A stretch of DNA of 64,000 nt from assembly GCF_051200875.1 (NCBI RefSeq), contig NZ_CP195191.1:1550001-1614000 (forward strand), in the 5' to 3' direction. Made by a program: the position numbers and the translations under genes. How positions within the stretch are numbered: position 1 is the first letter of the stretch; each line of letters starts with the position of its first letter. This document shows, piece by piece, positions 7,901 through 16,886 of the stretch. The stretch comes from Pseudotabrizicola sp051200875 (lineage in GTDB: Bacteria > Pseudomonadota > Alphaproteobacteria > Rhodobacterales > Rhodobacteraceae). The notes below the pieces were generated by a model. That model made no database searches and was not told the origin of the DNA. It was given only the letters and a program-made list of their open reading frames with translations.

Positions 7901-9112
7901 TCAAGCGGCAGCCTTGATCACCCGGGCTAGCCGCGCAATGCCTTCATCCACGGCCGGACCATCGTTCAGCGAAAAGCTCAGACGGATCGTATTCTCGCCA
8001 GAGCCATCGGCATAGAAGGCACGTCCCGGCACGAAAGCCACGCGTTCGGTCTTGATCGCTTGAGCCAGCAATTCTGCACCGTCCATACCTTTGGGCAAGG
8101 TGATCCAGACGAACATCCCGCCTTCCGGCTTCGTCCAGCGCACACCTTCCGGCATCTCGCGCTCCAGCGCAGCCAGCATCCGGTCGCGGCGGCCCCGATA
8201 AGCCTCGCGCAGACCGGCCACATGGTCGTCGAACACCCGCGCGGCAACATCGGCCACCGCCATCTGGTTCAAGGTCGGTGAATGCAGATCCGCCGCCTGC
8301 TTCATCAAGACCAGCTTGTTGATGACTGGACGCGCAGCGCAAACCCAGCCGATCCGCAGCCCTGGTGCCAAGGTTTTTGAAAACGACCCCGAATAGATCG
8401 TCCGACAGTCCTCGATACTGCCCTTGCGAGCAATTTCCATCGCAAGGATCGGCTCGACAGGCTCTCCATCGTATCGCAAGGCCTGATAAGCTGCGTCCTC
8501 GACAATAGCGATGTCCAGTTCTTCGGCCAATTGCAGAACCCGCTCACGCCCAGCCCGGTCGATCGTCTCGCCGGTCGGATTGGCAAAATCGACAGACAAA
8601 TAGGCGAACTTGACCTTGCCCCCATTGGCCGCAGCGACGGCTGCAAAATCCTCGGCGCTCCGGTTCGATCCGGGATCAAGGCGGTCATATTTCGGCTCAT
8701 AGGCGTTAAAGGCGCCCAAAGCCCCCATATAGGTCGGCCAGTTTACCAGCACCGTATCCCCAGTCCCGATCATCAGCTTGCCAAGATAGTCCAAGGCCTG
8801 CTGCGACCCCGACGTGATCAGGATGTTATCCGCTTCGCAGGGAATACCGATGCCCGCCATATGCTCGGCAAGCCAACGCCGCAGTTGGGCAGAACCTTCA
8901 CTGACCGAATATTGAAGCGCCGCATCCGCCGATCCCGGCTGAAGAACGCGCGCCATTGCCTCTTGGAATGCGGCCACGGGGAACATCCGCGGGTCCGGAA
9001 TTCCTCCGGCGAAAGAGATGATGTCCGGCTGATCCAGCAGTTTCAGCAGCTCGCGAATTTCAGACGCCTTCATACGCGCCATCCGCGGTGCCAGAATCTG
9101 TTCCCACTGCAT
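7901..9112 (-). CDS. PLP-dependent class I/II aminotransferase (2-aminoadipate aminotransferase-like)
   Basis: 403 residues, fold type I. ISFAGGIPDPRMFP near the N-terminus and SGSQQALDYLGK are typical of the LysN/ARO8/MocR-catalytic-domain group; the PLP lysine lies in SGSFSKTLAPGLRIGW (about residue 240) and the substrate carboxylate Arg in the C-terminal SFS region. There is no N-terminal GntR HTH domain, so it is a stand-alone enzyme. Likely donors are 2-aminoadipate, aromatic or branched-chain amino acids; neighbours give no pathway clue. Divergent from the cytochrome c gene across about 200 nt. Confidence 0.88.
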   Translation of the reverse strand: MQWEQILAPRMARMKASEIRELLKLLDQPDIISFAGGIPDPRMFPVAAFQEAMARVLQPGSADAALQYSVSEGSAQLRRWLAEHMAGIGIPCEADNILITSGSQQALDYLGKLMIGTGDTVLVNWPTYMGALGAFNAYEPKYDRLDPGSNRSAEDFAAVAAANGGKVKFAYLSVDFANPTGETIDRAGRERVLQLAEELDIAIVEDAAYQALRYDGEPVEPILAMEIARKGSIEDCRTIYSGSFSKTLAPGLRIGWVCAARPVINKLVLMKQAADLHSPTLNQMAVADVAARVFDDHVAGLREAYRGRRDRMLAALEREMPEGVRWTKPEGGMFVWITLPKGMDGAELLAQAIKTERVAFVPGRAFYADGSGENTIRLSFSLNDGPAVDEGIARLARVIKAAA

Positions 9113-9310
9113 CGAATACCCCTCCCAAGGCCAACGAGGCGGACAGTGTACCGCGCCGCAATATAAGTCAATATGTATGACCCAAAATCAATGTGAATGC
9201 GACGCAGCGCCTGCGACTATCCTCCAACTTGCAATTTGTTCCCCAAGCGGGCATCCCTTTCCCCGCACGAACCCAACGGGCGACGCGCCCGCAAGGAAAC
9301 GGAGAGCTGA

Positions 9311-9718
9311 ATGAAATACGCTTTGATTGCTGCCGCTGCTGCCCTGATCGCCGCCCCTGTCTTCGCAGGAGATGCCGCCGAGGGTGAAGCCGAGTTCAAA
9401 AAGTGCAAATCCTGCCACTCGATCGTGGCCGATGATGGCACCGTGATCCAAAAGGGCGGCAAGACCGGCCCGAACCTTTACGGGATCATCGGCCGCCAGA
9501 TCGGCACTGCAGCCGATTTCAAATACAGCGCCGACCTCGTCGCCGCCGGGGCCGACGGCACCGTTTGGGACGAAGCCTCGCTGGCCGCCTTCATCACCGA
9601 TCCGGCTGCATGGCTGAAAGAAAAAACCGGCAACGCCGGTGCCAAGTCGAAGATGACCTTCAAGCTGAAGGACGATCAGGACGATTTGGCCGCCTATCTT
9701 GCGTCGCTGAAGCTGTAA
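9311..9718 (+). CDS. cycA: Cytochrome c2 / c-550 type class I cytochrome c
   Basis: 135 residues with a signal peptide (cleavage near residue 20, APVFA). The heme site is Cys32-Lys-Ser-Cys35-His36; GGKTGPNLYGIIGR follows as in Paracoccus c-550 and Rhodobacter c2, and the sixth ligand Met is in SKMTFKLK near the C-terminus. It should shuttle electrons in the periplasm from the bc1 complex to terminal oxidases, such as the aa3 oxidase whose subunit I gene lies 2.5 kb downstream. ATG preceded by GGAGAG at 4 nt. A strong terminator follows. Symbol assigned by resemblance. Confidence 0.9.
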   Translation: MKYALIAAAAALIAAPVFAGDAAEGEAEFKKCKSCHSIVADDGTVIQKGGKTGPNLYGIIGRQIGTAADFKYSADLVAAGADGTVWDEASLAAFITDPAAWLKEKTGNAGAKSKMTFKLKDDQDDLAAYLASLKL

Positions 9719-9736
9719 GATCGACCGAGTTACAGA

Positions 9737-9771
9737 AACGGCGCGGCGCTACAATCGCCGCGCCGTTTTTT
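9737..9771 (+). terminator. Rho-independent terminator of the cytochrome c gene
   Basis: AACGGCGCGGCG (9737-9748) pairs with CGCCGCGCCGTT (9756-9767), followed by a run of T residues to 9771. Twelve base pairs with a 7-nt loop. Confidence 0.93.
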
Positions 9772-9859
9772 CATTTCAGGGCCAGATTTGCTCCAGATCA
9801 GGAGTTGACTTCCGCGCCCAAACACCTCGAACTGGTATACCAAAAGGGAGGGACTTCAG

Positions 9860-10753
9860 ATGGGCACCGAGACAATCGGCTTTGTGGGCGTGGGCTTGAT
9901 GGGTCATGGCATGGCCGCGAATCTTTTGGCCAAAGGCTATGCGCTGACCGCGATCGCCCATCGAAATCGCGCGCCCGTTGAAGACTTGGTCGCCAAAGGT
10001 GCAGTCGAAGCCAAATCCCTGTCCGACTTGGCCCAGCGCGCGACCGTCATTCACATCTGCGCGCCCGGCTCGCCGCAGGTGGAGGCTATTGTTGCCGAGC
10101 TTACCCCGCATTTGCAGCAGGGCAGCATCATCATTGATTGCTCAACCTCTGACCCGGTCTCCACTCTCGCCTTGGCCGAGAAGCTGGCACAGGCCGGTCA
10201 CGCCCTTGTCGACGCCCCCTTGGGCGGAACCCCAGTGAATGCCGAGGCCGGAACCCTTTCAACCATGGTTGGTGCCAGCGATGCAGCCTTTGCCCGCGTT
10301 CAGCCCATTCTGGCCTGCTGGGCCGCCACCATCACCCATCTTGGCGCCCCCGGCACCGGGCATAAGATGAAACTTTTGAACAACTTCCTCTCCCTCGGCT
10401 ATGCTGCCCTCTATGCCGAAGCGCTTGCGCTCTCGAACAAGGTGGGGATCAGCACCCAGCAGTTCGACAAGGTCATCCGCGGCGGGCGCATGGATTGCGG
10501 CTTTTACCAGACATTCATGGGCTATGCCGTCGAAGGCAACCGCGAAGCCCACAAGTTCACACTGACCAATGCGCTGAAAGACATGCGCTACCTCGAGTCG
10601 ATGGCGGATTCCGTGGCGTTGTCGAACCCGATGGGGAACGCGGTGAAGAACAGCTTCGCCCTCGCCCACGCCACGGGCGGCTCGGGGCCAGAGGACTATG
10701 TTCCGCATCTGGTCGATTTCGTTGCCCGCCTGAACGGCACCAAAGTGACCTAA
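9860..10753 (+). CDS. NAD(P)-dependent 3-hydroxyisobutyrate dehydrogenase-like oxidoreductase
   Basis: 297 residues, beta-hydroxyacid dehydrogenase family. N-terminal Rossmann motif GFVGVGLMGHGMAANL, substrate-binding DAPLGGTPVNAEAGTL (about 115-130) and the catalytic Lys in GTGHKMKLLNN near residue 170. The family oxidises 3-hydroxyisobutyrate, tartronate semialdehyde, 2-(hydroxymethyl)glutarate and similar acids; the exact substrate is not readable. ATG at 9860 has GGGAGGG about 8 nt upstream. It runs co-directionally with the dienelactone hydrolase after a 235-nt gap without a terminator; a joint catabolic role is possible but unsupported. Confidence 0.88.
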   Translation: MGTETIGFVGVGLMGHGMAANLLAKGYALTAIAHRNRAPVEDLVAKGAVEAKSLSDLAQRATVIHICAPGSPQVEAIVAELTPHLQQGSIIIDCSTSDPVSTLALAEKLAQAGHALVDAPLGGTPVNAEAGTLSTMVGASDAAFARVQPILACWAATITHLGAPGTGHKMKLLNNFLSLGYAALYAEALALSNKVGISTQQFDKVIRGGRMDCGFYQTFMGYAVEGNREAHKFTLTNALKDMRYLESMADSVALSNPMGNAVKNSFALAHATGGSGPEDYVPHLVDFVARLNGTKVT

Positions 10754-10988
10754 AGCACCCGCTCTCGGGACAAAAGACCACGAAAGCACACCAAGCCCGG
10801 CGCGGCCCCAAGGATTCCAGACAGCAGCGCACGGGTCAGGGGCCAGTGACGGGAAAGCTTCGCCTTGACGTTGCGCGGAAGGCCACCGTCGGTCAGCCAT
10901 CACGCCCTTGTGACCGGCCACAGAGCCTTACAAAGCAAGAATCCGAACTACCATTCGCGCTCTTTTCATACCTCAGGGAGTGCCAGAA

Positions 10989-11876
10989 ATGACCCGACTG
11001 ACGGCCAAAGACTTTCAACCCGAGATACTTGAGCTTTATGACTTCTACGCTCATGGCAAGATTACCAAACGCGAATTCCTGGATCGCGCCGCCAAATTTG
11101 CTGTGGGTTCGATGACTGCAGCCGCGATCCTTTCAGCCATGAGCCCGAATTACGCGCTGGCCCAGCAAGTTTTGGAAGGCGACAGCGACATCCTTGCAGA
11201 ACGCATCACCTATCCCTCACCGAACGGTCATGGCGAGGTGAATGGCTACCTCGTTCGTCCGGCCAATGCTTCGGGCAAATTGGGCGCGGTCGTTGTCGTT
11301 CACGAAAATCGCGGCCTCAATCCCTATATTGAAGATGTGGCCCGCCGCGTGGCCAAGGCAGGCTACATCGCGCTTGCGCCCGACGGTCTGACGTCGGTCG
11401 GAGGGTATCCGGGCAACGACGACAAAGGCCGCGAGCTTCAGCAGCAGGTCGATCCGGCGAAACTGATGAACGATTTCTTTGCCGCTATCGAATTTCTGAC
11501 AGCACATGAGGAGGTGAACGGCAAAGTCGGCATTACCGGCTTTTGTTATGGTGGCGGGGTCTGCAACGCAGCCGCGGTTGCCTATCCGGAACTCGCTTGC
11601 GCCGTTCCCTACTATGGTCGCCAGGCCAAGGCCGAAGATGTTCCGCGCATTCAGGCGCCGATCCTTCTGCATTACGCCGAACTCGACACCCGCATCAATG
11701 AGGGGTGGCCAGCCTATGAAGAGGCACTCAAAGCCAATGGGAAAACCTATGAGGCGCATATCTATCCCGGCGTGAATCACGGTTTTCACAACGACACCAC
11801 GCCCCGATACGATGCCGAGGCTGCGGCTCTTGCGTGGGATCGCACGCTGGCGTGGTTCTCTCGCTATCTGACCTGA
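10989..11876 (+). CDS. Dienelactone hydrolase family protein with N-terminal signal-like segment
   Basis: 295 residues, alpha/beta hydrolase of the DLH (carboxymethylenebutenolidase) family. The nucleophile is Cys186 in GFCYGGG, the acid lies in ELDTRINEGW and the histidine in GVNHGFHND, so the triad is complete. Residues about 20-55 (KREFLDRAAKFAVGSM, then a hydrophobic run to ALAQQ) look like an export signal lacking a clean twin arginine. I start at ATG 10989 because AGGGAG lies 8 nt before it; a GTG at 10980 is in frame and overlaps that Shine-Dalgarno. Substrate unknown; there is no aromatic-degradation operon nearby. Confidence 0.87.
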   Translation: MTRLTAKDFQPEILELYDFYAHGKITKREFLDRAAKFAVGSMTAAAILSAMSPNYALAQQVLEGDSDILAERITYPSPNGHGEVNGYLVRPANASGKLGAVVVVHENRGLNPYIEDVARRVAKAGYIALAPDGLTSVGGYPGNDDKGRELQQQVDPAKLMNDFFAAIEFLTAHEEVNGKVGITGFCYGGGVCNAAAVAYPELACAVPYYGRQAKAEDVPRIQAPILLHYAELDTRINEGWPAYEEALKANGKTYEAHIYPGVNHGFHNDTTPRYDAEAAALAWDRTLAWFSRYLT

Positions 11877-11911
11877 GGTTAAGTTCACCCTAAACGGGAA
11901 AACATCCGAAC

Positions 11912-11943
11912 GGCGGCTTTTACGATGTTAAGGCCGCCTTTTT
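11912..11943 (+). terminator. Rho-independent terminator after the DLH gene
   Basis: GGCGGC (11912-11917) pairs with GCCGCC (11933-11938), with TTTTT immediately after. The loop is long (15 nt) but contains an extra TT/AA pair. Confidence 0.75.
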
Positions 11944-12231
11944 GCTGTGAAGTCACGCCACTAAGCGCCGCGCAAGGGTAATGGGGCAAGCCTGTGAACC
12001 CTGCCTTCGTCGTGAAGTGCCCTTTGGCCAAAGCCTTGCCGCCCCTCGCCGCGCGTTTTCAAGCCCCCTGCGACGTTTCATCTTGATCTGGATCAATTTC
12101 CGCCGTTGCCCCCCCGGCAATGCCAAGCTATTACCAATTTTGTCGCCCCGACTCCGCCCTTTGGAGCCGGGTTGAAAGGAACAACGTGCGGGTATCGTCC
12201 CGCATGGAGCAACAAGAAACGGGAGACGCCT
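11944..12231. other. Upstream region of ctaD
   Basis: About 290 nt without a gene. It should contain the ctaD promoter and carries an FNR-type box at 12083-12096. The ctaD frame stays open upstream to an ATG at 12106, but that extension (MPPRQCQAITNF) has no family resemblance. Confidence 0.6.
12083..12096. promoter_or_regulatory. FNR/FnrL box upstream of ctaD
   Basis: TTGATCTGGATCAA matches the FNR consensus TTGAT-N4-ATCAA at every defined position. It is centred about 140 nt before the ctaD start codon. FnrL in Rhodobacter and FnrP in Paracoccus sense low oxygen; repression of the low-affinity aa3 oxidase is the natural inference, though the promoter position relative to the box is unknown. 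Confidence 0.75.
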
Positions 12232-13902
12232 ATGGCGGACGCAGCCATTCATGGCCACGACCATGACGAGCGGGGGTTCTTCACCCGCTGGTTCATGTCG
12301 ACCAACCACAAGGATATCGGTATCCTTTACCTCTTCACCGGGGGCCTTGTTGGCCTGATCTCGGTCATCTTCACCGTCTACATGCGGATGGAGCTGATGG
12401 AGCCGGGCGTTCAGTACATGTGTATGGAAGGCGCACGCCTCACCGCCACGACCACGGCTGAATGTACGCCAAACGGCCATATCTGGAACGTCATGATCAC
12501 CGCCCACGGGATCCTGATGATGTTCTTCGTCGTGATTCCCGCGTTGTTCGGCGGTTTCGGCAACTACTTCATGCCACTGCAGATCGGCGCTCCGGACATG
12601 GCGTTCCCACGCATGAACAACCTGTCCTACTGGCTCTATGTCGCGGGCACCTCGCTCGCCGTGGCCTCGGTGCTTTCGCCGGGCGGCAATGACCAGCTGG
12701 GTTCGGGCGTTGGCTGGGTGCTTTACCCGCCGCTCTCGACCACCGAAGGCGGCTTCTCGATGGACCTCGCGATCTTCGCCGTGCACCTGTCCGGTGCCTC
12801 GTCGATCCTTGGCGCCATCAACATGATCACCACCTTCCTCAACATGCGCACCCCGGGCATGACGCTCCACAAGGTTCCGCTGTTCGCCTGGTCGATCTTC
12901 GTCACCTCGTGGCTTATCCTGCTGGCGCTACCGGTTCTGGCTGGTGCCATCACCATGCTGCTGACCGACCGTAATTTCGGCACCACCTTCTTCGATCCCG
13001 CAGGCGGCGGTGACCCGATCCTCTATCAGCACATTCTGTGGTTCTTCGGCCACCCGGAAGTGTACATCATCATCCTGCCAGCCTTCGGCATCATCTCTCA
13101 GGTGATCGCAACCTTCTCGCGCAAGCCGATCTTCGGTTACCTGCCGATGGTTTACGCAATGGTTGCAATTGGTGTTCTGGGCTTCGTCGTCTGGGCGCAC
13201 CACATGTACACCGTCGGCATGTCGCTGACCCAGCAGTCCTACTTCATGCTGGCCACGATGGTTATCGCGGTTCCGACCGGGGTTAAGATCTTCTCGTGGA
13301 TCGCCACCATGTGGGGCGGCTCTATCGAGTTCAAGACCCCGATGCTCTGGGCTTTCGGCTTCCTGTTCCTCTTCACCGTTGGTGGTGTGACCGGGATCGT
13401 GCTGTCGCAGGCTGGCGTCGACCGCGCCTACCATGACACCTACTATGTGGTTGCACACTTCCACTATGTGATGTCGCTGGGTGCCGTGTTCGGGATCTTC
13501 GCCGGGATCTACTACTGGTTCGGCAAGATGTCGGGCCGTCAGTACCCGGAATGGGCTGGCAAGCTGCACTTCTGGGCCATGTTCATCGGTGCCAACCTGA
13601 CCTTCTTCCCGCAGCACTTCCTGGGTCGTCAGGGCATGCCGCGCCGCTACATCGACTACCCGGAAGCCTTCGCTTACTGGAACTGGTTCTCGTCGATCGG
13701 TGCGTTCCTCTCCTTCGCTTCCTTCGTATTCTTCCTTGGCGTGATCTTCTACTCCTTGAAGTTCGGCAAGCGTGTGACCGAGAAGAACTACTGGAACGAA
13801 TACGCCGACACGCTGGAATGGACCCTGCCCTCGCCCCCACCGGAGCACACCTTCGAGCAACTGCCGAAGCAGTCCGACTGGGACAAGGGCCACGCCCACT
13901 AA
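12232..13902 (+). CDS. ctaD: Cytochrome c oxidase (aa3 type) subunit I
   Basis: 556 residues, twelve-helix heme-copper oxidase core. FMSTNHKDIGILYLF opens helix I; heme/copper ligands are in HGILMMFFVVIP, WFFGHPEVYIIILP (the His-Tyr cross-link), HHMYTVGM and HDTYYVVAHFHYVMS. The ATG at 12232 (MADAAIHGHDHDERG) is preceded by GGGAGA. It oxidises cytochrome c and reduces O2 in the inner membrane, pumping protons. Subunit II, III and assembly genes are not adjacent, as is usual in Rhodobacter and Paracoccus. An FNR box upstream suggests oxygen control, and a strong terminator follows. Confidence 0.98.
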   Translation: MADAAIHGHDHDERGFFTRWFMSTNHKDIGILYLFTGGLVGLISVIFTVYMRMELMEPGVQYMCMEGARLTATTTAECTPNGHIWNVMITAHGILMMFFVVIPALFGGFGNYFMPLQIGAPDMAFPRMNNLSYWLYVAGTSLAVASVLSPGGNDQLGSGVGWVLYPPLSTTEGGFSMDLAIFAVHLSGASSILGAINMITTFLNMRTPGMTLHKVPLFAWSIFVTSWLILLALPVLAGAITMLLTDRNFGTTFFDPAGGGDPILYQHILWFFGHPEVYIIILPAFGIISQVIATFSRKPIFGYLPMVYAMVAIGVLGFVVWAHHMYTVGMSLTQQSYFMLATMVIAVPTGVKIFSWIATMWGGSIEFKTPMLWAFGFLFLFTVGGVTGIVLSQAGVDRAYHDTYYVVAHFHYVMSLGAVFGIFAGIYYWFGKMSGRQYPEWAGKLHFWAMFIGANLTFFPQHFLGRQGMPRRYIDYPEAFAYWNWFSSIGAFLSFASFVFFLGVIFYSLKFGKRVTEKNYWNEYADTLEWTLPSPPPEHTFEQLPKQSDWDKGHAH

Positions 13903-13923
13903 GGCAAGTCCTGACCAAATAAG

Positions 13924-13954
13924 AAGGGCCCCGGAGAAATTCGGGGCCTTTTTT
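13924..13954 (+). terminator. Rho-independent terminator of ctaD
   Basis: GGCCCCG (13927-13933) pairs with CGGGGCC (13942-13948), followed by TTTTTT. Confidence 0.92.
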
Positions 13955-14030
13955 CTATTGAGACACTGCCGGTTTTCGTCCTTCCTAGTGCAGACCCATC
14001 TGAATGGGTGCCGATCAGAAAGGACAGTCA

Positions 14031-14606
14031 ATGTTTCTCCCTGCCCTTCCCGTCGTCATACTCTGGCTCGCGCTCCCCTTGGCCGCAGCGCTCCTGGTCC
14101 GCAATTCCAGCCTCCCTACACTGACAACAGCCCTTACCCTTGCCTCTGGGCTCTTGGGGGCAATTGTGATCAGCCTGCCAGCCGGGATGATGACGGGCAC
14201 GATGGCGGAGGTGATGGGCACCGGCTCGGGCAACCTGCCACTGCACCTGTCAGATGCCGACCTCGCACTTTCCCGACAACATTATCTCATCGGCCTGGCC
14301 ATGTGGCTCTTCGGGGCGGGCGGGCTTGTGCTTTTTGCAGGCGGCTTTGCCAAAGGCGCCAAAGCGGGGTTGCTTCGCGCAATGGGTGGGTTTGGACTTC
14401 TGCTTCTCTACATTGCGGCAGGCATACAGGTGGCGCAATCTTTTCTCCCTCTCCCGGTTTCGGCAGATGGAACCGCCCGACAGCAGCCGATGCACGACAT
14501 CGCCACCTCGGCAGAAATGACCTCAGCCGTCGGCTTTCTGGCTGGCTCGGTCTTGATCCTTGTTCTCGCCGTCCTCACGCTATTGTCACGTCTCGGCAGG
14601 GGCTGA
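14031..14606 (+). CDS. Membrane protein of unknown function
   Basis: 191 residues with four hydrophobic helices (about 3-22, 30-50, 85-110, 120-140, plus a C-terminal one). The loop between helices two and three is rich in Met, Gly and Thr. I recognise no family. ATG at 14031 is preceded by AAAGGACAG; an upstream in-frame codon at 14004 would add nine residues without a better ribosome site. It follows the ctaD terminator and precedes a lipoprotein gene on the same strand. Location beside ctaD may be coincidental. Confidence 0.65.
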   Translation: MFLPALPVVILWLALPLAAALLVRNSSLPTLTTALTLASGLLGAIVISLPAGMMTGTMAEVMGTGSGNLPLHLSDADLALSRQHYLIGLAMWLFGAGGLVLFAGGFAKGAKAGLLRAMGGFGLLLLYIAAGIQVAQSFLPLPVSADGTARQQPMHDIATSAEMTSAVGFLAGSVLILVLAVLTLLSRLGRG

Positions 14607-14681
14607 ATTCCTGACCAAGACATATGGCTCGGCCCCGGCTAAGCTTTTGGCAAAGAACCTTTGCTCCGCTTCGAAAGACAC

Positions 14682-15005
14682 ATGCAGCCTTTTCGCACCC
14701 TCGCTTTCCTGTGCACCTTCGCCCTCGCCGCTTGCCAGGCAGCGGCCCCCGCCTTGGTCGATGATCCGATGCCCACCACTGGCACCGAGGCGGACACCCA
14801 AATCCATGTCCTGACCATCGAGCGCGCCTATACCTTGGAAGACAGCCGCGATTTTGAATTCCGGCAGCAAGTGGCCGCCGAGGCCGCCCAGATTTGCGGC
14901 CGCGCAGGTCACTCTATCCAATCCACGCACCCCTTTGGCCCGGAACGGATTGGCGAAGACTTCCTCTACCGCATGGTCGAGGTCGGAATCGCCTGCAACA
15001 GCTAG
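14682..15005 (+). CDS. Small predicted lipoprotein
   Basis: 107 residues starting MQPFRTLAF, with a lipobox LAAC at about residue 18, so the mature protein should be lipidated and held at a membrane from the periplasmic side. After a Pro/Ala linker the body (about 38-107) has two Cys (AQICG and GIACNS) that could form a disulfide. I do not recognise the family. A TTG at 14661 is also in frame, but the signal peptide fits the ATG at 14682. Co-directional with its neighbours. Confidence 0.6.
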   Translation: MQPFRTLAFLCTFALAACQAAAPALVDDPMPTTGTEADTQIHVLTIERAYTLEDSRDFEFRQQVAAEAAQICGRAGHSIQSTHPFGPERIGEDFLYRMVEVGIACNS

Positions 15006-15099
15006 CCTCTTGCCAATGCGCCGCAGGGGGCGGGCTTGGACAAAACAGATCATCGCTCTAGACTCCGATAAGCGAACAAACTGCACAGCTTTGCATTCC

Positions 15100-15594
15100 A
15101 TGCCCTATCAATGGCTTCCCCCCGACGGCAATGACCGCCGTCTGCATCTCTGGCCCCATCGCTCCCTGCCACGGCAGGGGTTCGTCCTCTTTATCGGCGT
15201 CACCGCGGCCTTGATTGCCTTGCCGCTTGTGACGGTGATTGGCTCGCCAGTACTTTGGGCCTTGCTGCCCTTCCTCGGCTTGGCCGTCGCTGGCATCTGG
15301 TGGGCCTTGATGCGCAGCTACAAGGATGGCCAGATCATCGAAGACCTTCGTCTGGCCCCCACAACGATGGAACTTACCCGACACGGGCCGCATGGTCGCC
15401 ATCAACATTGGCAAGCCAACCCCTATTGGGTGCGGGTCAACCTGCACGCCAAGGGCGGACCTGTTCCCAACTACATCACACTGGAGGGGGGCCCAAGGAT
15501 CGTCGAAATCGGTGCCTTTCTGTCCGAAGAAGAGCGCATCACCCTTGCCCGAGAACTGGGTCAAAGCCTCGGCGACCTGCGTACAAACCGATGA
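15100..15594 (+). CDS. DUF2244 family membrane protein
   Basis: 164 residues: a short basic N-terminus, two membrane helices (about 27-48 and 50-72), then a soluble beta-rich domain with the DUF2244-type stretch NPYWVRVNLH and an acidic end FLSEEERITLARELG. Function of the family is unknown, but members often sit near respiratory oxidase genes in alphaproteobacteria, which fits ctaD 1.2 kb upstream. Start at ATG 15100; the ribosome site is weak and the reading frame is open further upstream, so the start is tentative. Confidence 0.72.
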   Translation: MPYQWLPPDGNDRRLHLWPHRSLPRQGFVLFIGVTAALIALPLVTVIGSPVLWALLPFLGLAVAGIWWALMRSYKDGQIIEDLRLAPTTMELTRHGPHGRHQHWQANPYWVRVNLHAKGGPVPNYITLEGGPRIVEIGAFLSEEERITLARELGQSLGDLRTNR

Positions 15595-15725
15595 GCCAGA
15601 GCGAGAATCTGCGATCTTCCGGACTAACCCAATACCGTGAAGGTGCGGCGGAACAGCCTGCCCATAAGACACCGCCACGCATCTTTTAAGGGGAACCGTA
15701 TGGTGGCTCGCCACGTTCCCTCTCT

Positions 15726-16178
15726 ATGAAACACGCCTCTTACACGCGCCTATTTGTCATGACCGCCGTTTCGGCATTCGTCATGCACGCCCTGATGTAT
15801 TTGAACACATGGGAATTGGGCCATGTTGAATTCAGCCAAACGCGTGTCTGGATGACGCTGATCATGGCAGCCGGCATGTTGCCCGTGATGCTGGGCTTCA
15901 TGTGGAAGATGTACCCAAACCGCGGCGCCAATCTTGCCATCCTGCTTTTCTCAGCCGTGCTTATGGCCGTTTCCGTGTGGGGCGTCCGCAGCCAAAGATT
16001 TGTCGATGACATTGCATGGATGCGGGCCATGATCCCACATCACTCGATTGCTATCCTGACCTCGACCCGGGCGCAGATTACCGACCCACGGGTGCGAGAA
16101 CTGGCAGACAGCATTATCGACGCCCAGAATCGTGAAATCGAACAAATGCAGACGCTGATTGCCGATCTTGAACGGTAA
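15726..16178 (+). CDS. DUF305 family membrane protein
   Basis: 150 residues: three hydrophobic helices (about 9-27, 38-58, 68-86), then the DUF305 signature MRAMIPHHSIAIL and a helical tail NREIEQMQTLI. The M-I-x-H-H motif is often implicated in metal, especially copper, handling in this family; that is family lore, not shown here. ATG at 15726 has no strong ribosome site. Ends in a shared bidirectional terminator with yqeY. Confidence 0.82.
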   Translation: MKHASYTRLFVMTAVSAFVMHALMYLNTWELGHVEFSQTRVWMTLIMAAGMLPVMLGFMWKMYPNRGANLAILLFSAVLMAVSVWGVRSQRFVDDIAWMRAMIPHHSIAILTSTRAQITDPRVRELADSIIDAQNREIEQMQTLIADLER

Positions 16179-16182
16179 AACC

Positions 16183-16214
16183 AAAAAGGCCGGGCGTCCT
16201 TGCCCGGCCTCTTT
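16183..16214. terminator. Bidirectional terminator between DUF305 gene and yqeY
   Basis: AGGCCGGGC (16187-16195) pairs with GCCCGGCCT (16202-16210). Plus strand continues CTTT; minus strand continues TTTTT. It separates two convergent genes. Confidence 0.85.
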
Positions 16215-16248
16215 GATAAGCCTGAAAGTCCCCTCGAAAGGCAGTCGA

Positions 16249-16707
16249 TCAGCTTAGCTTTTCCTTGACCATCGGGCCGACCGCGCCAAAGTCCATCTGC
16301 CCGGTATATTTGCCTTTCAGCACGGCCATGACCTTGCCCATATCGCGGATGCTCGACGCGCCAGCCTCGGCGATCGCGGCGCCAATGGCGGCTTGAACTT
16401 CCCCGCTATCCAATTGACGCGGAAGGAATTCCTCGATCACGCGAACTTCGGCCAGTTCTTTTTCCGCCAGCTCCAGACGGCCACCCTCTTCATAGGCGCG
16501 CGCCGATTCCTGCCGCTGCTTTACCATCTTACCAAGGATGGCCATGATATCGGCCTCTCCGACCTCAATCTCAGTCCCATCTCCCCGAGCAGCGATCTCG
16601 CGATCCTTGATGGCGGCATTGATCAGACGCAAAGTCGACAGGCGATCAGCCTGTTTTGCCTTCATCGCCTCTTTCAATGAGGTCTGCAAACGCTCGCGCA
16701 GCGACAT
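16249..16707 (-). CDS. yqeY: GatB/YqeY domain protein
   Basis: 152 residues, the full length of the YqeY family, which resembles the C-terminal tRNA-binding domain of GatB. N-terminus MSLRERLQTSLKEAMKAK and the end MGKVMAVLKGKYTGQMDFG are characteristic. Such proteins may act in amidotransferase-related or tRNA-related processes, but the biochemical role is not settled. It lies divergently from carA, a gene pairing common in alphaproteobacteria. Confidence 0.92.
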   Translation of the reverse strand: MSLRERLQTSLKEAMKAKQADRLSTLRLINAAIKDREIAARGDGTEIEVGEADIMAILGKMVKQRQESARAYEEGGRLELAEKELAEVRVIEEFLPRQLDSGEVQAAIGAAIAEAGASSIRDMGKVMAVLKGKYTGQMDFGAVGPMVKEKLS

Positions 16708-16886
16708 GGGATACCTATGGCTGGTTTCAACGACGCGCTACCATACAGCGAAGCGTCGACAAGCTCAACTGCCCCCGTTTTTTGCAAGCTATTGAAAAAT
16801 ATAAACTAATCATTTCACCCCAAGCCTTGACCCCGGACCGCTTCCCCCTTAGGTTCCGCCCAATTTGCCCAAAGGAGAGTCGTGCC

